Source: an uncultured Pseudomonadales bacterium (GTDB taxonomy: Bacteria; Pseudomonadota; Gammaproteobacteria; Pseudomonadales; Porticoccaceae). Taken from it: DNA of 64,000 nucleotides. The notes under the pieces were generated by a model, which saw only the letters and a list, made by a program, of their open reading frames with translations, was not told the origin of the DNA and searched no databases. Position 1 is the first letter of the stretch; each line of letters opens with the position of its first letter. Location of the stretch: the NCBI GenBank assembly GCA_943788875.1, contig CALSSA010000004.1:62001-126000 (forward strand), written 5' to 3'. The translations under genes were made by a program, and so were the position numbers. Below are positions 27,847-37,138 of this stretch, one piece after another.

Positions 27847-28625
27847 TGTGCAGTCTCCGGAGCAGTAATTGGCATTTGCATTACATCCTGAGGCGAAAGT
27901 TTCTTCGCGATACGGATGCCCTGATCAACTGGGCGACGGTACTCAGAGCCCAAAGTCTCCCAAGAACCAGTTTCTTTGTTCCAAGCACCAGTCTGAGACT
28001 TATCTTTAGTCTGGTACATCAGAGCGACACGGCCGATGCGAAGCATTTCTACTTCAACTTCGGAACCGTTGGCATCAATATCAACCAGATCGCGGTAAGA
28101 CTCTAGGGATGAGCTGTACTCAGATTCAATATCGTACACTTCAAGAATCTGGCGGAACTTCTCAGCAGCAGAGAACTTAGCACTGTCCATATTGACATAG
28201 AGGTCTGCAATGGCGTTTTCACGCTGCTCTTTCTTGAACGGAATGTCCAGAGCAACGAATTCTTCAAGGCCTTTGAGCATGCTCATCATCAGTGGTGAAA
28301 TACCACGCTCGATAATTGTAGCGTTTTCAATCGACTCTTTCAGTTCGGCCATCATCTGCTTTTGGCTAGCAATCTGGCGCTCTAGCTGGGAGTTATACAC
28401 CCGCAGAGATTCAATTTGCTTGTTGACCTGCTTGAATTCTTGCAAAAGACTATCAGTTTGATCAGCTATACGATCAACTTTGGTTTGCGCGGTTTTAGCG
28501 ATCTGGACCTTAACGGCACCAGCTTTGAGCACATCACTTACTTCTGAAGCCTGAACTGTACTAACAGTCAGACCACTAGCAAGAGCGGCAACAAAGGCCA
28601 ATACTTTTAGTGGTTGCTTATTCAT
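27843..28625 (-). CDS. DUF3450 domain protein, first gene of the Ton operon
   Basis: 260 aa: a signal peptide (MNKQPLKVLAFVAALASGLT, cleaved near VQASE) followed by a long coiled coil (about 40-105) and a C-terminal region with DANGSEVEVEMLRIGRVAL and GAWNKETGSWETLG. This is DUF3450, a periplasmic family found next to TtpC-type Ton genes; its role is unsettled. The upstream paralogue has a similar phrase (GEQEEMEVVRVGTYNL), suggesting the two periplasmic regions are related. A ribosome site (GAGGGA) precedes the ATG, and the gene's end overlaps the next by ATGA. Confidence 0.88.
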   Translation of the reverse strand: MNKQPLKVLAFVAALASGLTVSTVQASEVSDVLKAGAVKVQIAKTAQTKVDRIADQTDSLLQEFKQVNKQIESLRVYNSQLERQIASQKQMMAELKESIENATIIERGISPLMMSMLKGLEEFVALDIPFKKEQRENAIADLYVNMDSAKFSAAEKFRQILEVYDIESEYSSSLESYRDLVDIDANGSEVEVEMLRIGRVALMYQTKDKSQTGAWNKETGSWETLGSEYRRPVDQGIRIAKKLSPQDVMQMPITAPETAQ

Positions 28626-28681
28626 AGTTCCCTCAATTTGGGTCTACCGGTTTAATTATGTGTCACTGCCTAAAATCAGCC

Positions 28682-28704
28682 TGCCTGAAGGTTAATATCA
28701 GGCA
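28682..28704. repeat. Inverted repeat in the leader of the Ton operon
   Basis: TGCCTGA/TCAGGCA, 7-bp arms with a 9-b loop, 57 b upstream of the DUF3450 gene. It could be a leader hairpin or the end of the folA transcript. No strong T run follows on the minus strand. Confidence 0.4.
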
Positions 28705-28799
28705 AGCAGTGTTTCGGGCCATCTTTGTAACAGTCTCGCGATCAAGAAGCAATTTGGCGGCAGAGAATGCAGCCTTATAAAAGAGAGAATACAAGCTGT

Positions 28800-28816
28800 T
28801 GTTACCTTCCGTAACA
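28800..28816. promoter_or_regulatory. Operator-like inverted repeat between folA and the Ton operon
   Basis: TGTTAC-CTTCC-GTAACA, a perfect 6-bp inverted repeat with a 5-b spacer, typical in shape of a dimeric regulator's site. It lies about 175 b upstream of the DUF3450 start and 38 b after folA. It does not look like a Fur box. Confidence 0.35.
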
Positions 28817-28854
28817 TCTCAAGCAATGAGTGCTAGATTTGCGGGCTATGCCAA

Positions 28855-29352
28855 CTAGACGCGGTCGAGAGTGAGAAACCTGTAAGGGTGAGTATCGGTT
28901 ATCTCGGGCAGCTGCTCATTGACCTGCCGCCAACAGTTTGCATCTACTTCCGGGAAATAGGCATCACCCTCAACCTCAGCATCGACCTGAGTAAGGTATA
29001 ACCGGTCAGCGGCAGGCAGGGTCATGCGGTAAATCTGCTCCCCCCCAATCACCATAATTTCCTCCGCACCGGCTGAGGCACAGGCCTTCTCAGCCATAGC
29101 CAGAGCGTCCTGCAAGCTGCCAGCCACCTCCACACCATCAGCTCGCCACTGGGGATCTCTGGTAATAACAATATTGGTTCTGCCGGGCAGCGGGCGGCCA
29201 ATGCTGTCATAGGTTTTGCGCCCCATCAAGATTGGCTTGCCCATGGTCACGGACTTGAAGTATTTGAGATCTTCAGGCAGATGCCAGGGCAGCTGATTAT
29301 CGCGACCAATAACACCATTGCGGCTGACCGCCACTATTAAACAGATTATCAT
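28855..29352 (-). CDS. folA: Dihydrofolate reductase
   Basis: 165 aa chromosomal-type DHFR. It reduces dihydrofolate to tetrahydrofolate with NADPH, regenerating the cofactor oxidised by Thy[21 protein letters not shown] is the N-terminal signature; the catalytic acid is Asp28 in LPEDLKYFK; the NADPH region is [19 protein letters not shown]; and [10 protein letters not shown] follows. It starts 3 b after thyA on the same strand, so the folate pair is translationally close. Confidence 0.97.
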   Translation of the reverse strand: MIICLIVAVSRNGVIGRDNQLPWHLPEDLKYFKSVTMGKPILMGRKTYDSIGRPLPGRTNIVITRDPQWRADGVEVAGSLQDALAMAEKACASAGAEEIMVIGGEQIYRMTLPAADRLYLTQVDAEVEGDAYFPEVDANCWRQVNEQLPEITDTHPYRFLTLDRV

Positions 29353-29355
29353 CGC

Positions 29356-30264
29356 TTAAACCGCCACTGGCGCGGAGATTGGGCCGTGGGATTCATAGCC
29401 CTGCAACTCAAAATCGTCGTAAACAAAGTCGAATAAATTATCCACCGCAGGGTTTATCATCAGCTGGGGCAGAGGGAAGGTGGTGCGAGATAACTGCTCC
29501 TCCACTTGATCCATATGGTTGCTGTAGAGATGGGCATCGCCAAAAGTATGCACAAAGTCGCCAGGCTTAAGGCCGGTCACCTGAGCAATCATCAACGTCA
29601 GAATCGCATAGGAAGCTATATTAAACGGCACCCCCAAAAACACATCGGCACTGCGCTGATAGAGCTGGCAGGATAGCCGCCCTTCAGTCACATAAAACTG
29701 AAACAGGCTATGGCAGGGGGGCAGGCCAGACTTGACCATAATGGGAATATCTTTGGGATTCCAGGCTGACACTATCAGGCGTCGAGAATCAGGGTTGGAC
29801 TTGATATCGTCCACCAACTGGGCAAGCTGATCCACGCCTTCAAAATTGCGCCATTGATGACCATATACCGGCCCCAGATCACCGTACTGCTGAGCAAAAG
29901 CAGCATCGGTTTTGATGCGCTCGACAAACTCTTTCATACCTGCCTTCCAGACCTCGGAATACATCGGCAAATCATCGTCCTGCCCAGTCTCACGCAGCCA
30001 GCTCTGATAGGGCCAGTCGTTCCAGATACCCACACCATTTTCAACCAGATAGCGGATATTGGTATCGCCGCGAATAAACCACAACAACTCATGGAGAATC
30101 GATTTTAGGTGGACCTTTTTGCTGGTCACCAAAGGAAAACCTTCAGCCAGATCAAAGCGCATCTGGTGGCCAAAAATACTTCGCGTACCAGTGCCAGTGC
30201 GATCTTCTTTAGCAATACCATGGTCTCGAATATGACGGACTAAGTCTAAATACTGTTTCATCAT
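29356..30264 (-). CDS. thyA: Thymidylate synthase
   Basis: 302 aa. It methylates dUMP to dTMP using methylene-tetrahydrofolate. The catalytic cysteine is in [29 protein letters not shown] and [12 protein letters not shown] are the dUMP and folate regions. It is about 38 residues longer than E. coli ThyA; the extra part lies around residues 80-130 ([20 protein letters not shown] and after), like the small-domain insertion of Lactobacillus casei enzyme. It lies 20 b after lgt, an order shared with E. coli, and 3 b before folA. Confidence 0.97.
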   Translation of the reverse strand: MMKQYLDLVRHIRDHGIAKEDRTGTGTRSIFGHQMRFDLAEGFPLVTSKKVHLKSILHELLWFIRGDTNIRYLVENGVGIWNDWPYQSWLRETGQDDDLPMYSEVWKAGMKEFVERIKTDAAFAQQYGDLGPVYGHQWRNFEGVDQLAQLVDDIKSNPDSRRLIVSAWNPKDIPIMVKSGLPPCHSLFQFYVTEGRLSCQLYQRSADVFLGVPFNIASYAILTLMIAQVTGLKPGDFVHTFGDAHLYSNHMDQVEEQLSRTTFPLPQLMINPAVDNLFDFVYDDFELQGYESHGPISAPVAV

Positions 30265-30284
30265 CTACTCTCTATGCGCAACTG

Positions 30285-31100
30285 CTAGTTAGCTTGCGGG
30301 CTGGTCTGCCGCAGTACTGTTTTGCGCATAAACCAAAGCCCCAGCAGGATCATGGGAATGCACAGAGTCTGACCGCGAGTTATCCAGTCAAATGACTCAA
30401 GCAGGGCCGATTGTCCGGCGAACTGAGCATCTGGCTCACGCACAAATTCAACCATAAAGCGGAAGAATCCATACAGCACCAGGAACAAACCAGTGACCTC
30501 ACCATACAGCCGCGGCTTGCGAGCAAACCAGTTAATAATCAGGAATAACACCAAGCCCTCTAGCAATGCCTCGTAGAGCTGCGAAGGGTGACGAGGCAAT
30601 TGAGTGGGGTCGGAGGGAAATAACATTGCCCAGGGCACATCTGTCGCTCGGCCATAAAGTTCCTGGCCGATAAAGTTACCGATGCGACCAAAAAACAGAC
30701 CAGCAGGCACCAGTGGCACAGCAAAATCTGTAAGTGATAAAAACGATAGCCTATGTTTGCGCGCATAGATAAACATGGCAATTGCCACACCGATCAAGCC
30801 GCCGTGGAAAGACATGCCACCCTCCCAGATACGCAGCAACATGGCCGGATCAGCCAGCCATTTCTCGGTATTGTAGAAAAACATGTAACCCAGACGCCCA
30901 CCCAGAATTACCCCCCAGGCGCCATAAACAATTAAATCTTCTACCTGAGTTTTCTTGATTGGAGACCATGGCCTCTGACTGTTGCGCGTGGCCAAAAACC
31001 ATGCGCCGGCAAAGGCAACCATATACATAATGCCATACCAGTGGATCTGAAGAGGACCTAGGTAAATGGCGACCGGGTCTATATTCGGGTGCATGATCAT
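30285..31100 (-). CDS. lgt: Prolipoprotein diacylglyceryl transferase
   Basis: 271 aa inner-membrane enzyme with seven hydrophobic helices. It moves diacylglycerol from phosphatidylglycerol to the lipobox cysteine of prolipoproteins. Signature motifs are GGMSFHGGLIGV and GLFFGRIGNFIGQELYGR, and HPSQLYEALLEGLVLF is also typical. Two in-frame starts (31100 and 31094) are possible. It heads the lgt-thyA-folA operon. Confidence 0.96.
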   Translation of the reverse strand: MIMHPNIDPVAIYLGPLQIHWYGIMYMVAFAGAWFLATRNSQRPWSPIKKTQVEDLIVYGAWGVILGGRLGYMFFYNTEKWLADPAMLLRIWEGGMSFHGGLIGVAIAMFIYARKHRLSFLSLTDFAVPLVPAGLFFGRIGNFIGQELYGRATDVPWAMLFPSDPTQLPRHPSQLYEALLEGLVLFLIINWFARKPRLYGEVTGLFLVLYGFFRFMVEFVREPDAQFAGQSALLESFDWITRGQTLCIPMILLGLWFMRKTVLRQTSPQAN

Positions 31101-31204
31101 GAGCAGGTTTATCCGTTGGTTTTAGTGGGCCGATAATAGCGGGTTCTTCGATTATCTGCCATGGAGGATGTCAGCTATGGCGAGAAAAAGTTACACTGCC
31201 CAGC

Positions 31205-31990
31205 ATGTGTTTACTTGCCATTGCTTTTGACCAACATCGCAACGCCCCTTTAATAGTAGCGTCTAATCGCGATGAATTTTATGCCCGACCCACATTGCCC
31301 ATGCATTGGTGGGACGACGCTCCGATTTTGGCTGGCAGAGATCAGCAAGCCAACGGTACCTGGATGGGCCTGTCGCGCAATGGACGTTTTGCCGCAGTCA
31401 CTAACTATCGCTATGTGCCAGAGGGCGGCACAATTGAGACGGCAGAATTATCCCGCGGCGATCTGGTCACAGCGTTTTTATCCTCCCCATTAAGCGCCAG
31501 CCAATGGGCTCAGAGCATTGCTGCAACAGCCAAAGACTTTGGCGGCTTTAACCTGCTGATCTATGACGGTGCTGAGCTAGTCTATCTAAATAATCATGAT
31601 GACGAGCAACCTAAAATTCTGCCTCCCGGCTTCTATGCCTTGAGTAACGGGGCACTGGACAGCCCCTGGCCAAAAGTTGAACATGCCCGCGAGCAGCTGC
31701 GAACCGTTATTGACCAGCCACAGATGGGCACCGCCCAGCTTGGACAAATTATGGCGACATTATCATTAGAGAAAACCTATGCCGCGGAATTGCTGCCCAA
31801 TACCGGGGTGCCAGAAGAATGGGAAAAGCTGCTGTCATCGCCCTTTATTGTCGCCCAAGGCTATGGCACAAGAGCTTCAGCAGCAGTAATTATCTCAGCC
31901 TCTGGGGAAATTACTGTGACAGAGCAGAGCTACCAGGCAGGTGAAACCCTGGGTAGTCAGACGTTTCGCTTTAACGCCTCTGAACGCTGA
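31205..31990 (+). CDS. NRDE / TANGO2 family protein
   Basis: 261 aa soluble protein of the Ntn-hydrolase-like NRDE family. The N-terminal Cys2 (MCLLAIAFDQH) and the diagnostic NRDE at residues 21-24 (ASNRDEFYARP) are present, with later YALSNGALDSPWPKV. Eukaryotic TANGO2 has been linked to heme or lipid handling; the bacterial role is not settled. The gene is convergent with ptsP and their 3' ends overlap by 34 b. Confidence 0.88.
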   Translation: MCLLAIAFDQHRNAPLIVASNRDEFYARPTLPMHWWDDAPILAGRDQQANGTWMGLSRNGRFAAVTNYRYVPEGGTIETAELSRGDLVTAFLSSPLSASQWAQSIAATAKDFGGFNLLIYDGAELVYLNNHDDEQPKILPPGFYALSNGALDSPWPKVEHAREQLRTVIDQPQMGTAQLGQIMATLSLEKTYAAELLPNTGVPEEWEKLLSSPFIVAQGYGTRASAAVIISASGEITVTEQSYQAGETLGSQTFRFNASER

Positions 31991-34272
31991 TTAGGTCTAG
32001 AGGGGCGTATCAATTTAGCCACTTCCGGCTGATGCAAGGAAGCCGACATAAACTCTGCCACCGAAGCTGCATCAGACAGTCGCAGTGCCCGCTTCACCAA
32101 CTCGCGAGCTTCCTTGCGAGTAATATTTAGCAGCACCGACTTTACCCGCAGCAAGGTACTGGCACTCATCGAAAAATTCTCATAACCCAGCCCCAATAGC
32201 ACCACAGCACTCAGGGGGTCACCGGCCATTTCGCCACAGACACTGAGCTGACAATTGACTGATGAAGCCTGCTCATAGATCACCTTTAACGCGCGCAGTA
32301 CAGCTGGATGCAATGTGTGATAGAGATCAGCAACTCGGGGGTTATTGCGGTCCACCGCGAGCAGATACTGGGTCAAATCATTGGTGCCCACAGACAAAAA
32401 GTCCACCCGACGACCAATCTCTTTGACCTGATAAACAGCAGCAGGTACCTCAATCATAGCGCCCACTGGCGGGCGCTCAATCTGATAACCCTCTTCCAGG
32501 GTCAGCTCTCGATAGGCGCGATCAATCAGCTCCAAGGCTCGATCCAGCTCTGGCACATTGCTGATCATCGGCAGCATAATACGCAAATTATTAGTGCCCT
32601 GACTGGCGCGCAACAGAGCGCGAATCTGCACGAGGAAAATTTCTGGGTGATCCAGAGAGATGCGAATGCCACGCCAACCCAAAAACGGATTCTCTTCTTC
32701 GATAGGGAAGTAAGGCAGATCCTTATCACCACCTATATCCAATGTTCTCATGGTCACTGGCCGCGGAGAAAAGGCGACCAGCTGCTCTCGATATATGGCA
32801 ACCTGCTCGTCTTCTGTGGGGAAACTTGAGCGCAGCAAAAAAGGAATCTCAGTGCGGAACAAACCAACTGCTTCAGCTCCACTTTTCAATGACATCATGG
32901 TGTCCTGACGCAGACCTGTATTGACCCACAGGGAGAAACGAAAACCATCTGGTGTGATGCAAGGTATATCTCGCAGTTTCTGCAGATCTTTGTTGAGTAT
33001 TTTTTCTTCGCGCTGGCGCTGCAAATAGGAGCGCCGCAGGGTGCGAGTCGCGCTACAGACAACATCCCCGGTAAATCCATCGACAATCAGTTCCTGACCA
33101 TCAAGTTCAGCCCAGGGCAGATCAATGGCGCCCATTACTGTGGGAATGCCAAGGGCACGGCCAACAATAGCCATATGTGAGTTACTCGAGCCCTTGAGGG
33201 AGATAATGCCAACCAGCCGATTGACCGGAATATCTGCAAGTGCAGTGGCGGATAAATCTTCACCCACCAGCACCACGCGACGAGGCATGGGCATTTCCTT
33301 CTTATAGCTGCTCTGCAAATAACCAAGTACTCGCTTGCCCAGATCATTAACATCTGCAGCTCTCTCTCGCAGATAGGGGTCATCCATCTGGCGGAAGGTC
33401 CGCACATGCTTGAGAATCACCGAGCTCCAGGCACTCTGTGCTGTCTGGCCCGCGGTAATAGTGGCGATAACCTCGCCTCCCAGAGAGCTGTCATCAAGCA
33501 TGCGGATATAGACATCAAATAATGCCAGCTCCTCAGAGCTAAGCTTATTAACCAGCCCATCGCCCAGATCGCGCATATCTTTTTTAGCTGCAGCCAGCGC
33601 CAGGCGGAAGGTTTCAACCTCGGCTGCAGGGTTGTTTGTAAAGCGCTCTGGCACAGAGGACAGATCCGTACTGGAGGCAACCAGCACCACCCGACCAATA
33701 CCTACACCGGGCGAGCTTGGAATTCCGCGGAAAGTGGCTTCTCGGCTTTTGCCACGACCAGCGGAAGCAAGCTTGCGCAGGGCACCTGTGGCCTCAGCAT
33801 GAGCAATAGCGCCGGATAGCTGAGCACATACCGTCACCACAAAGGCTTCCTCCTCAGAGGCAAAACGCCGCTGAGTTTGCTGCTGTAATACCAGCACCCC
33901 CAGTACTTTGCGGTGGTGAATAATGGGAACACCCAAGAAAGAGTGGAATGGTGATTCACCAGTCTCTTCAAAGTAGGCAAAATTGGGATGCTGATCTGCA
34001 TCCTCAAGGTTGAGGGGCTCCTCTTTGGCCGCGACCAAACCCACAAGGCCCTCACGCATGGCCAGTCGCACCTTGCCGATGGATTCCTCGCGCAAGCCCT
34101 CAGTGGCGGTCAGCACATAGCGCTGATCAGTTTCGTCAAACAGGTAGACAGAGCAGACACCGGCCTGCATTGCTGCTCGCACTTCGGTCACAATAATCCT
34201 CAGCACCTCAGGCAAGCTTCGGGCGCTGTTAACTTCCTGGACTATGGTCCTCAGAGAACCGAGCATATTCAT
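31957..34272 (-). CDS. ptsP: Nitrogen-PTS phosphoenolpyruvate-protein phosphotransferase
   Basis: 771 aa. An N-terminal GAF domain (about 15-160) precedes an Enzyme I-type core. The phospho-accepting histidine is His366 in SSNSHMAIVGRALGIP; PEP-binding parts include LFRTEIPFL, MRTLDIGGDKDLPYF and SVGTNDLTQYLLAVDRNNP, and CGEMAGDP has the catalytic Cys. It starts the PTS-Ntr relay (to NPr and EIIA-Ntr), which reports nitrogen and potassium status. Its ATG shares one base with the rppH stop, the conserved rppH-ptsP pair of gammaproteobacteria. Confidence 0.96.
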   Translation of the reverse strand: MNMLGSLRTIVQEVNSARSLPEVLRIIVTEVRAAMQAGVCSVYLFDETDQRYVLTATEGLREESIGKVRLAMREGLVGLVAAKEEPLNLEDADQHPNFAYFEETGESPFHSFLGVPIIHHRKVLGVLVLQQQTQRRFASEEEAFVVTVCAQLSGAIAHAEATGALRKLASAGRGKSREATFRGIPSSPGVGIGRVVLVASSTDLSSVPERFTNNPAAEVETFRLALAAAKKDMRDLGDGLVNKLSSEELALFDVYIRMLDDSSLGGEVIATITAGQTAQSAWSSVILKHVRTFRQMDDPYLRERAADVNDLGKRVLGYLQSSYKKEMPMPRRVVLVGEDLSATALADIPVNRLVGIISLKGSSNSHMAIVGRALGIPTVMGAIDLPWAELDGQELIVDGFTGDVVCSATRTLRRSYLQRQREEKILNKDLQKLRDIPCITPDGFRFSLWVNTGLRQDTMMSLKSGAEAVGLFRTEIPFLLRSSFPTEDEQVAIYREQLVAFSPRPVTMRTLDIGGDKDLPYFPIEEENPFLGWRGIRISLDHPEIFLVQIRALLRASQGTNNLRIMLPMISNVPELDRALELIDRAYRELTLEEGYQIERPPVGAMIEVPAAVYQVKEIGRRVDFLSVGTNDLTQYLLAVDRNNPRVADLYHTLHPAVLRALKVIYEQASSVNCQLSVCGEMAGDPLSAVVLLGLGYENFSMSASTLLRVKSVLLNITRKEARELVKRALRLSDAASVAEFMSASLHQPEVAKLIRPSRPNQRSEALKRNV

Positions 34273-34769
34273 TAGCTGCTCCGGGTATTCTTTTCGAAGC
34301 GCACATTGGCCGGAGCAAACTCGGTCAGTGCATTGCGGTAGACATTGCGCTTGAAGGGCACCACAGACTCAATCGGATACCAATAGTTGACCCATTGCCA
34401 GCCATCAAACTCGGGGCTGCCGGTAGCATCAAAACGCACCTTGTCGGCATCGCCGGTTAACTGAAGATAAAACCACTTCTGTTTTTGCCCGATACACAAG
34501 GGCTTCGAGTGCTTGCGCTGCATCTGCACGGGGATATGGTAACGCAGCCATTTTTTCGAGCGCTGGATGATTTTTACATCAGTGGATTCGAGACCCACTT
34601 CCTCGTAGAGCTCGCGGTACAGTGCCTGCTCAGCAGACTCACCCGCATTGACACCCCCCTGAGGGAATTGCCAAGCATTCTGACCAAGTCGCTTGGCCCA
34701 AAATACCTTGCCCTGACCATCGCCAATGACGATAGCAACGTTCGAGCGAAAACCATCCTTATCAACCAC
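34272..34769 (-). CDS. rppH: RNA pyrophosphohydrolase
   Basis: 165 aa Nudix hydrolase that removes pyrophosphate from 5'-triphosphate mRNA ends and opens the way for RNase E. The N-terminus [23 protein letters not shown] is characteristic. The Nudix box is [20 protein letters not shown]. Length and the coupling to ptsP (one-base overlap) match E. coli RppH. Confidence 0.95.
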   Translation of the reverse strand: MVDKDGFRSNVAIVIGDGQGKVFWAKRLGQNAWQFPQGGVNAGESAEQALYRELYEEVGLESTDVKIIQRSKKWLRYHIPVQMQRKHSKPLCIGQKQKWFYLQLTGDADKVRFDATGSPEFDGWQWVNYWYPIESVVPFKRNVYRNALTEFAPANVRFEKNTRSS

Positions 34770-34914
34770 TGCGTCTACCCTGCTTTAAATATATATTTGC
34801 CAAACCATTGATCCATAGTCTTTGCGGACCAGCAATTTTCTCTTGAGCCCATCTTACATCATCGCTATCCTGCCACGTTGATTAATCACAACTTTATTTC
34901 CACAGGATTCCCCT

Positions 34915-35571
34915 ATGGCCCTCGCCATCTTTGATCTGGATAACACTTTGATAGCTGGTGACAGCGACCATGGCTGGGGACAATTTTTGGTCGCCAAAAA
35001 TAAAGTTGATCGCGACCATTATCAGGCCATGAATGATCGCTTTTATGCCGATTATGAAGCCGGTCAGCTGGATATATTCGCCTACCTAGAGTTCTCTCTA
35101 GCGCCACTGGCCGCAATGGAACCTCAGCAACTGACTGAGCTGCACAGTGAATTTATGCAGCAAATTATTGCACCAATGCGCCTGCCTAGGGCAGAGGCTC
35201 TAATCGAGAAGCACCGCAATGCCGGAGATCAGCTGCTGGTTATCACCTCGACCAATCATTTCATTGTTGAACCCATCTGTCGATCTCTGGGGATTGATGA
35301 ACTACTGGCAACAGATGCGGAAATGATCGACGGCCGCTATACAGGTAAGGTGGTCGGCACGCCAACCTATCAGGAGGGAAAGGTCGAGCGGTTCAACCAA
35401 TGGCTGCAAGAAAACAATGCCAGTAAGTCGGGCAGTTATTTTTATTCTGACTCAATCAATGACCTGCCGCTGTTACTGGAAGTCAGCCACCCCGTAGCGG
35501 TGGATCCAGATGATGCTCTGCGAAACGCCGCCAATGAAAGAGGCTGGGAGATTATCTCGCTGCGAGATTAG
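34915..35571 (+). CDS. HAD-superfamily hydrolase, subfamily IB (SerB-like)
   Basis: 218 aa. The nucleophile loop is AIFDLDNTLIAGDS (Asp7, Asp9), motif II is LLVITSTNHF, and motif IV is YFYSDSINDLPLLL. A helical cap lies in between (about 20-100). Subfamily IB includes phosphoserine phosphatases and related enzymes. A separate gene of this type stands next to rppH in Pseudomonas as well. The substrate is not predictable; serB itself is not claimed. The ribosome site is weak (CAGGA). Confidence 0.88.
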   Translation: MALAIFDLDNTLIAGDSDHGWGQFLVAKNKVDRDHYQAMNDRFYADYEAGQLDIFAYLEFSLAPLAAMEPQQLTELHSEFMQQIIAPMRLPRAEALIEKHRNAGDQLLVITSTNHFIVEPICRSLGIDELLATDAEMIDGRYTGKVVGTPTYQEGKVERFNQWLQENNASKSGSYFYSDSINDLPLLLEVSHPVAVDPDDALRNAANERGWEIISLRD

Positions 35572-35596
35572 TACGTACACAAAAGCAACGGCATAA

Positions 35597-35624
35597 AAAA
35601 GCCCCGGCGCAGGCCAGGGCTTTT
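35597..35624. terminator. Bidirectional terminator, HAD gene / gcvH
   Basis: AAAAGCCC...GGGCTTTT stem extended by GGC/GCC across a C/A mismatch, between convergent genes. Confidence 0.85.
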
Positions 35625-35637
35625 CACAGCGACTCAA

Positions 35638-36027
35638 TTAGGACTCGTCAACAGCGGCCTGATAACCATCAGCATCCAGCATCTCTTCCAGTTCATCGGT
35701 GCCGGCAACCTTTACACGGAAAAGCCAGCCATCGGCATAGGGGCTGCTATTCACCGTCTCTGGTTCGTCTTCCAAAGCTGGGTTTATCTCAACCACTTCA
35801 CCGGTAATCGGCGAATAGATATCCGAGGCAGCCTTCACCGACTCAACCACAGCCACTTCAGCACCAGCATCCACAGCCGCACCCATCTCCGGCAGTTCGA
35901 TATAGACGATGTCACCCAGTGCTTCCTGTGCATGGTCAGTAATACCCACAACTACGGTGCCGTCACTCTCTAATCTCGCCCACTCATGGCTGCTGGCATA
36001 TTTTAATTCTGATGGAAGGTCGCTCAT
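35638..36027 (-). CDS. gcvH: Glycine cleavage system H protein
   Basis: 129 aa lipoyl carrier of the glycine cleavage system; it shuttles the aminomethyl group between P, T and L proteins. The lipoylated lysine is Lys65 in [14 protein letters not shown]; the N-terminus ([16 protein letters not shown]) and the end ([12 protein letters not shown]) are typical. gcvT and gcvP are not next to it, so they must lie elsewhere if present. A Shine-Dalgarno (AGGAGA) precedes the ATG. Confidence 0.95.
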   Translation of the reverse strand: MSDLPSELKYASSHEWARLESDGTVVVGITDHAQEALGDIVYIELPEMGAAVDAGAEVAVVESVKAASDIYSPITGEVVEINPALEDEPETVNSSPYADGWLFRVKVAGTDELEEMLDADGYQAAVDES

Positions 36028-36225
36028 ACATTTCTCCTTAACTTACTTTTATTTATTCCGCGTGGGAGTCAACTAAACCGACTAGCCGCACCCCGAAAAT
36101 ATGTCGCCATTATTCTACTTAGGATTGGATTAAAAGAGAAAGTAATTTCAACAACTAATGAACATTCAATGCAACTCTGTAAAATGTGCCTTCGCCAGTT
36201 TCCCCACCTACCTTTAGAGAGCATT

Positions 36226-37137
36226 ATGCAATACAAATCATGGATCGTTTTTTTGCTAGCCCTAAGCACCGCAATCTCAGCTGATGAGTTGATACTCAGC
36301 AACGGTGATGTTATTCAGGGACATCTGGTAGAGGCCTCCCAAAACACAGATGCAGACAGCAGTAGGATACTCTGGCAGTCCGATAACTTTGGGCCCCTGA
36401 GTATTGCTTGGGACCGAGTCGCAACAATTAATGGTATCGCGCCCGAGGCCAAACCCAGCAATCCAGAGCCCAGTGTCAGCCAATTCAGGACCAGTTATAC
36501 AGGCGATATCTCAGCAACAGGCGCCTACGCCAGCGGTAATGAAGAGCGCGAAGACTGGGATATAGAAAGCACTGTGGAATGGCGCAGTGGTGATTTTCGA
36601 CATCACAGTGGTATCAACTATGAAAGCCACAGCCTAGACAATATTCCCGCCAATGAGGAGTACTTTGCAGACTATGGCGTAGATTGGTTTTTTCAAGATC
36701 AGTGGTTTTGGAGCAACAATCTGACCTGGGGCGCCAATGATAATCGGGCTATCGACCAGTACTACACCCTGGGCAGTGCCATAGGCCGGCAGTTCTGGAA
36801 TCGAGAATCTGGTGCCCTTTCCGCCGAGACAGGTCTGCTATGGATCAATGAAGACTACCAAGACAACAGCTCAGATAATCGCCTGACATGGAGCTGGGCT
36901 GCGGACTATCGCCAGATGATCACCCCCAATCTGGAATTATTTCATCGCCACAGTCTGCTGGTCTCTCTGGACAATGTACGCGATTCCGAAATCAAAGCAG
37001 ATCTGGGCCTCAAGGCACCATTAATAAAAAACATATACACAGAGCTAAAACTTGAATGGATTTACGACAACCTGCCTGTTCTGGGAACCGACCCCAGCGA
37101 CAGTCAATTGACCATTGGGGTTAGTTACAGCTGGTAG
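36226..37137 (+). CDS. DUF481 family outer-membrane beta-barrel protein
   Basis: 303 aa from the ATG at 36226, chosen because a normal signal peptide begins there (YKSWIVFLLALSTAISA). After it, DELILSNGDVIQGHLVEA starts a small beta domain, followed by alternating aromatic strands (for example NNLTWGANDNRAIDQYYTLG) that end in GVSYSW, a C-terminal aromatic residue typical of outer-membrane barrels. DUF481 (YdiY-like) proteins are induced by acid in E. coli; function is unknown. The stop lies one base from that of convergent srkA. Confidence 0.85.
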   Translation: MQYKSWIVFLLALSTAISADELILSNGDVIQGHLVEASQNTDADSSRILWQSDNFGPLSIAWDRVATINGIAPEAKPSNPEPSVSQFRTSYTGDISATGAYASGNEEREDWDIESTVEWRSGDFRHHSGINYESHSLDNIPANEEYFADYGVDWFFQDQWFWSNNLTWGANDNRAIDQYYTLGSAIGRQFWNRESGALSAETGLLWINEDYQDNSSDNRLTWSWAADYRQMITPNLELFHRHSLLVSLDNVRDSEIKADLGLKAPLIKNIYTELKLEWIYDNLPVLGTDPSDSQLTIGVSYSW

Positions 37138-37138
37138 C

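Noticed and set aside
29438..29446. TTATCCACC, close to a DnaA box
   Set aside because: A single isolated near-match inside thyA coding sequence, with no origin-like context.
32308..32829. 173-codon open frame antisense to ptsP
   Set aside because: It covers conserved Enzyme I-type sequence on the other strand and shows no family motif.
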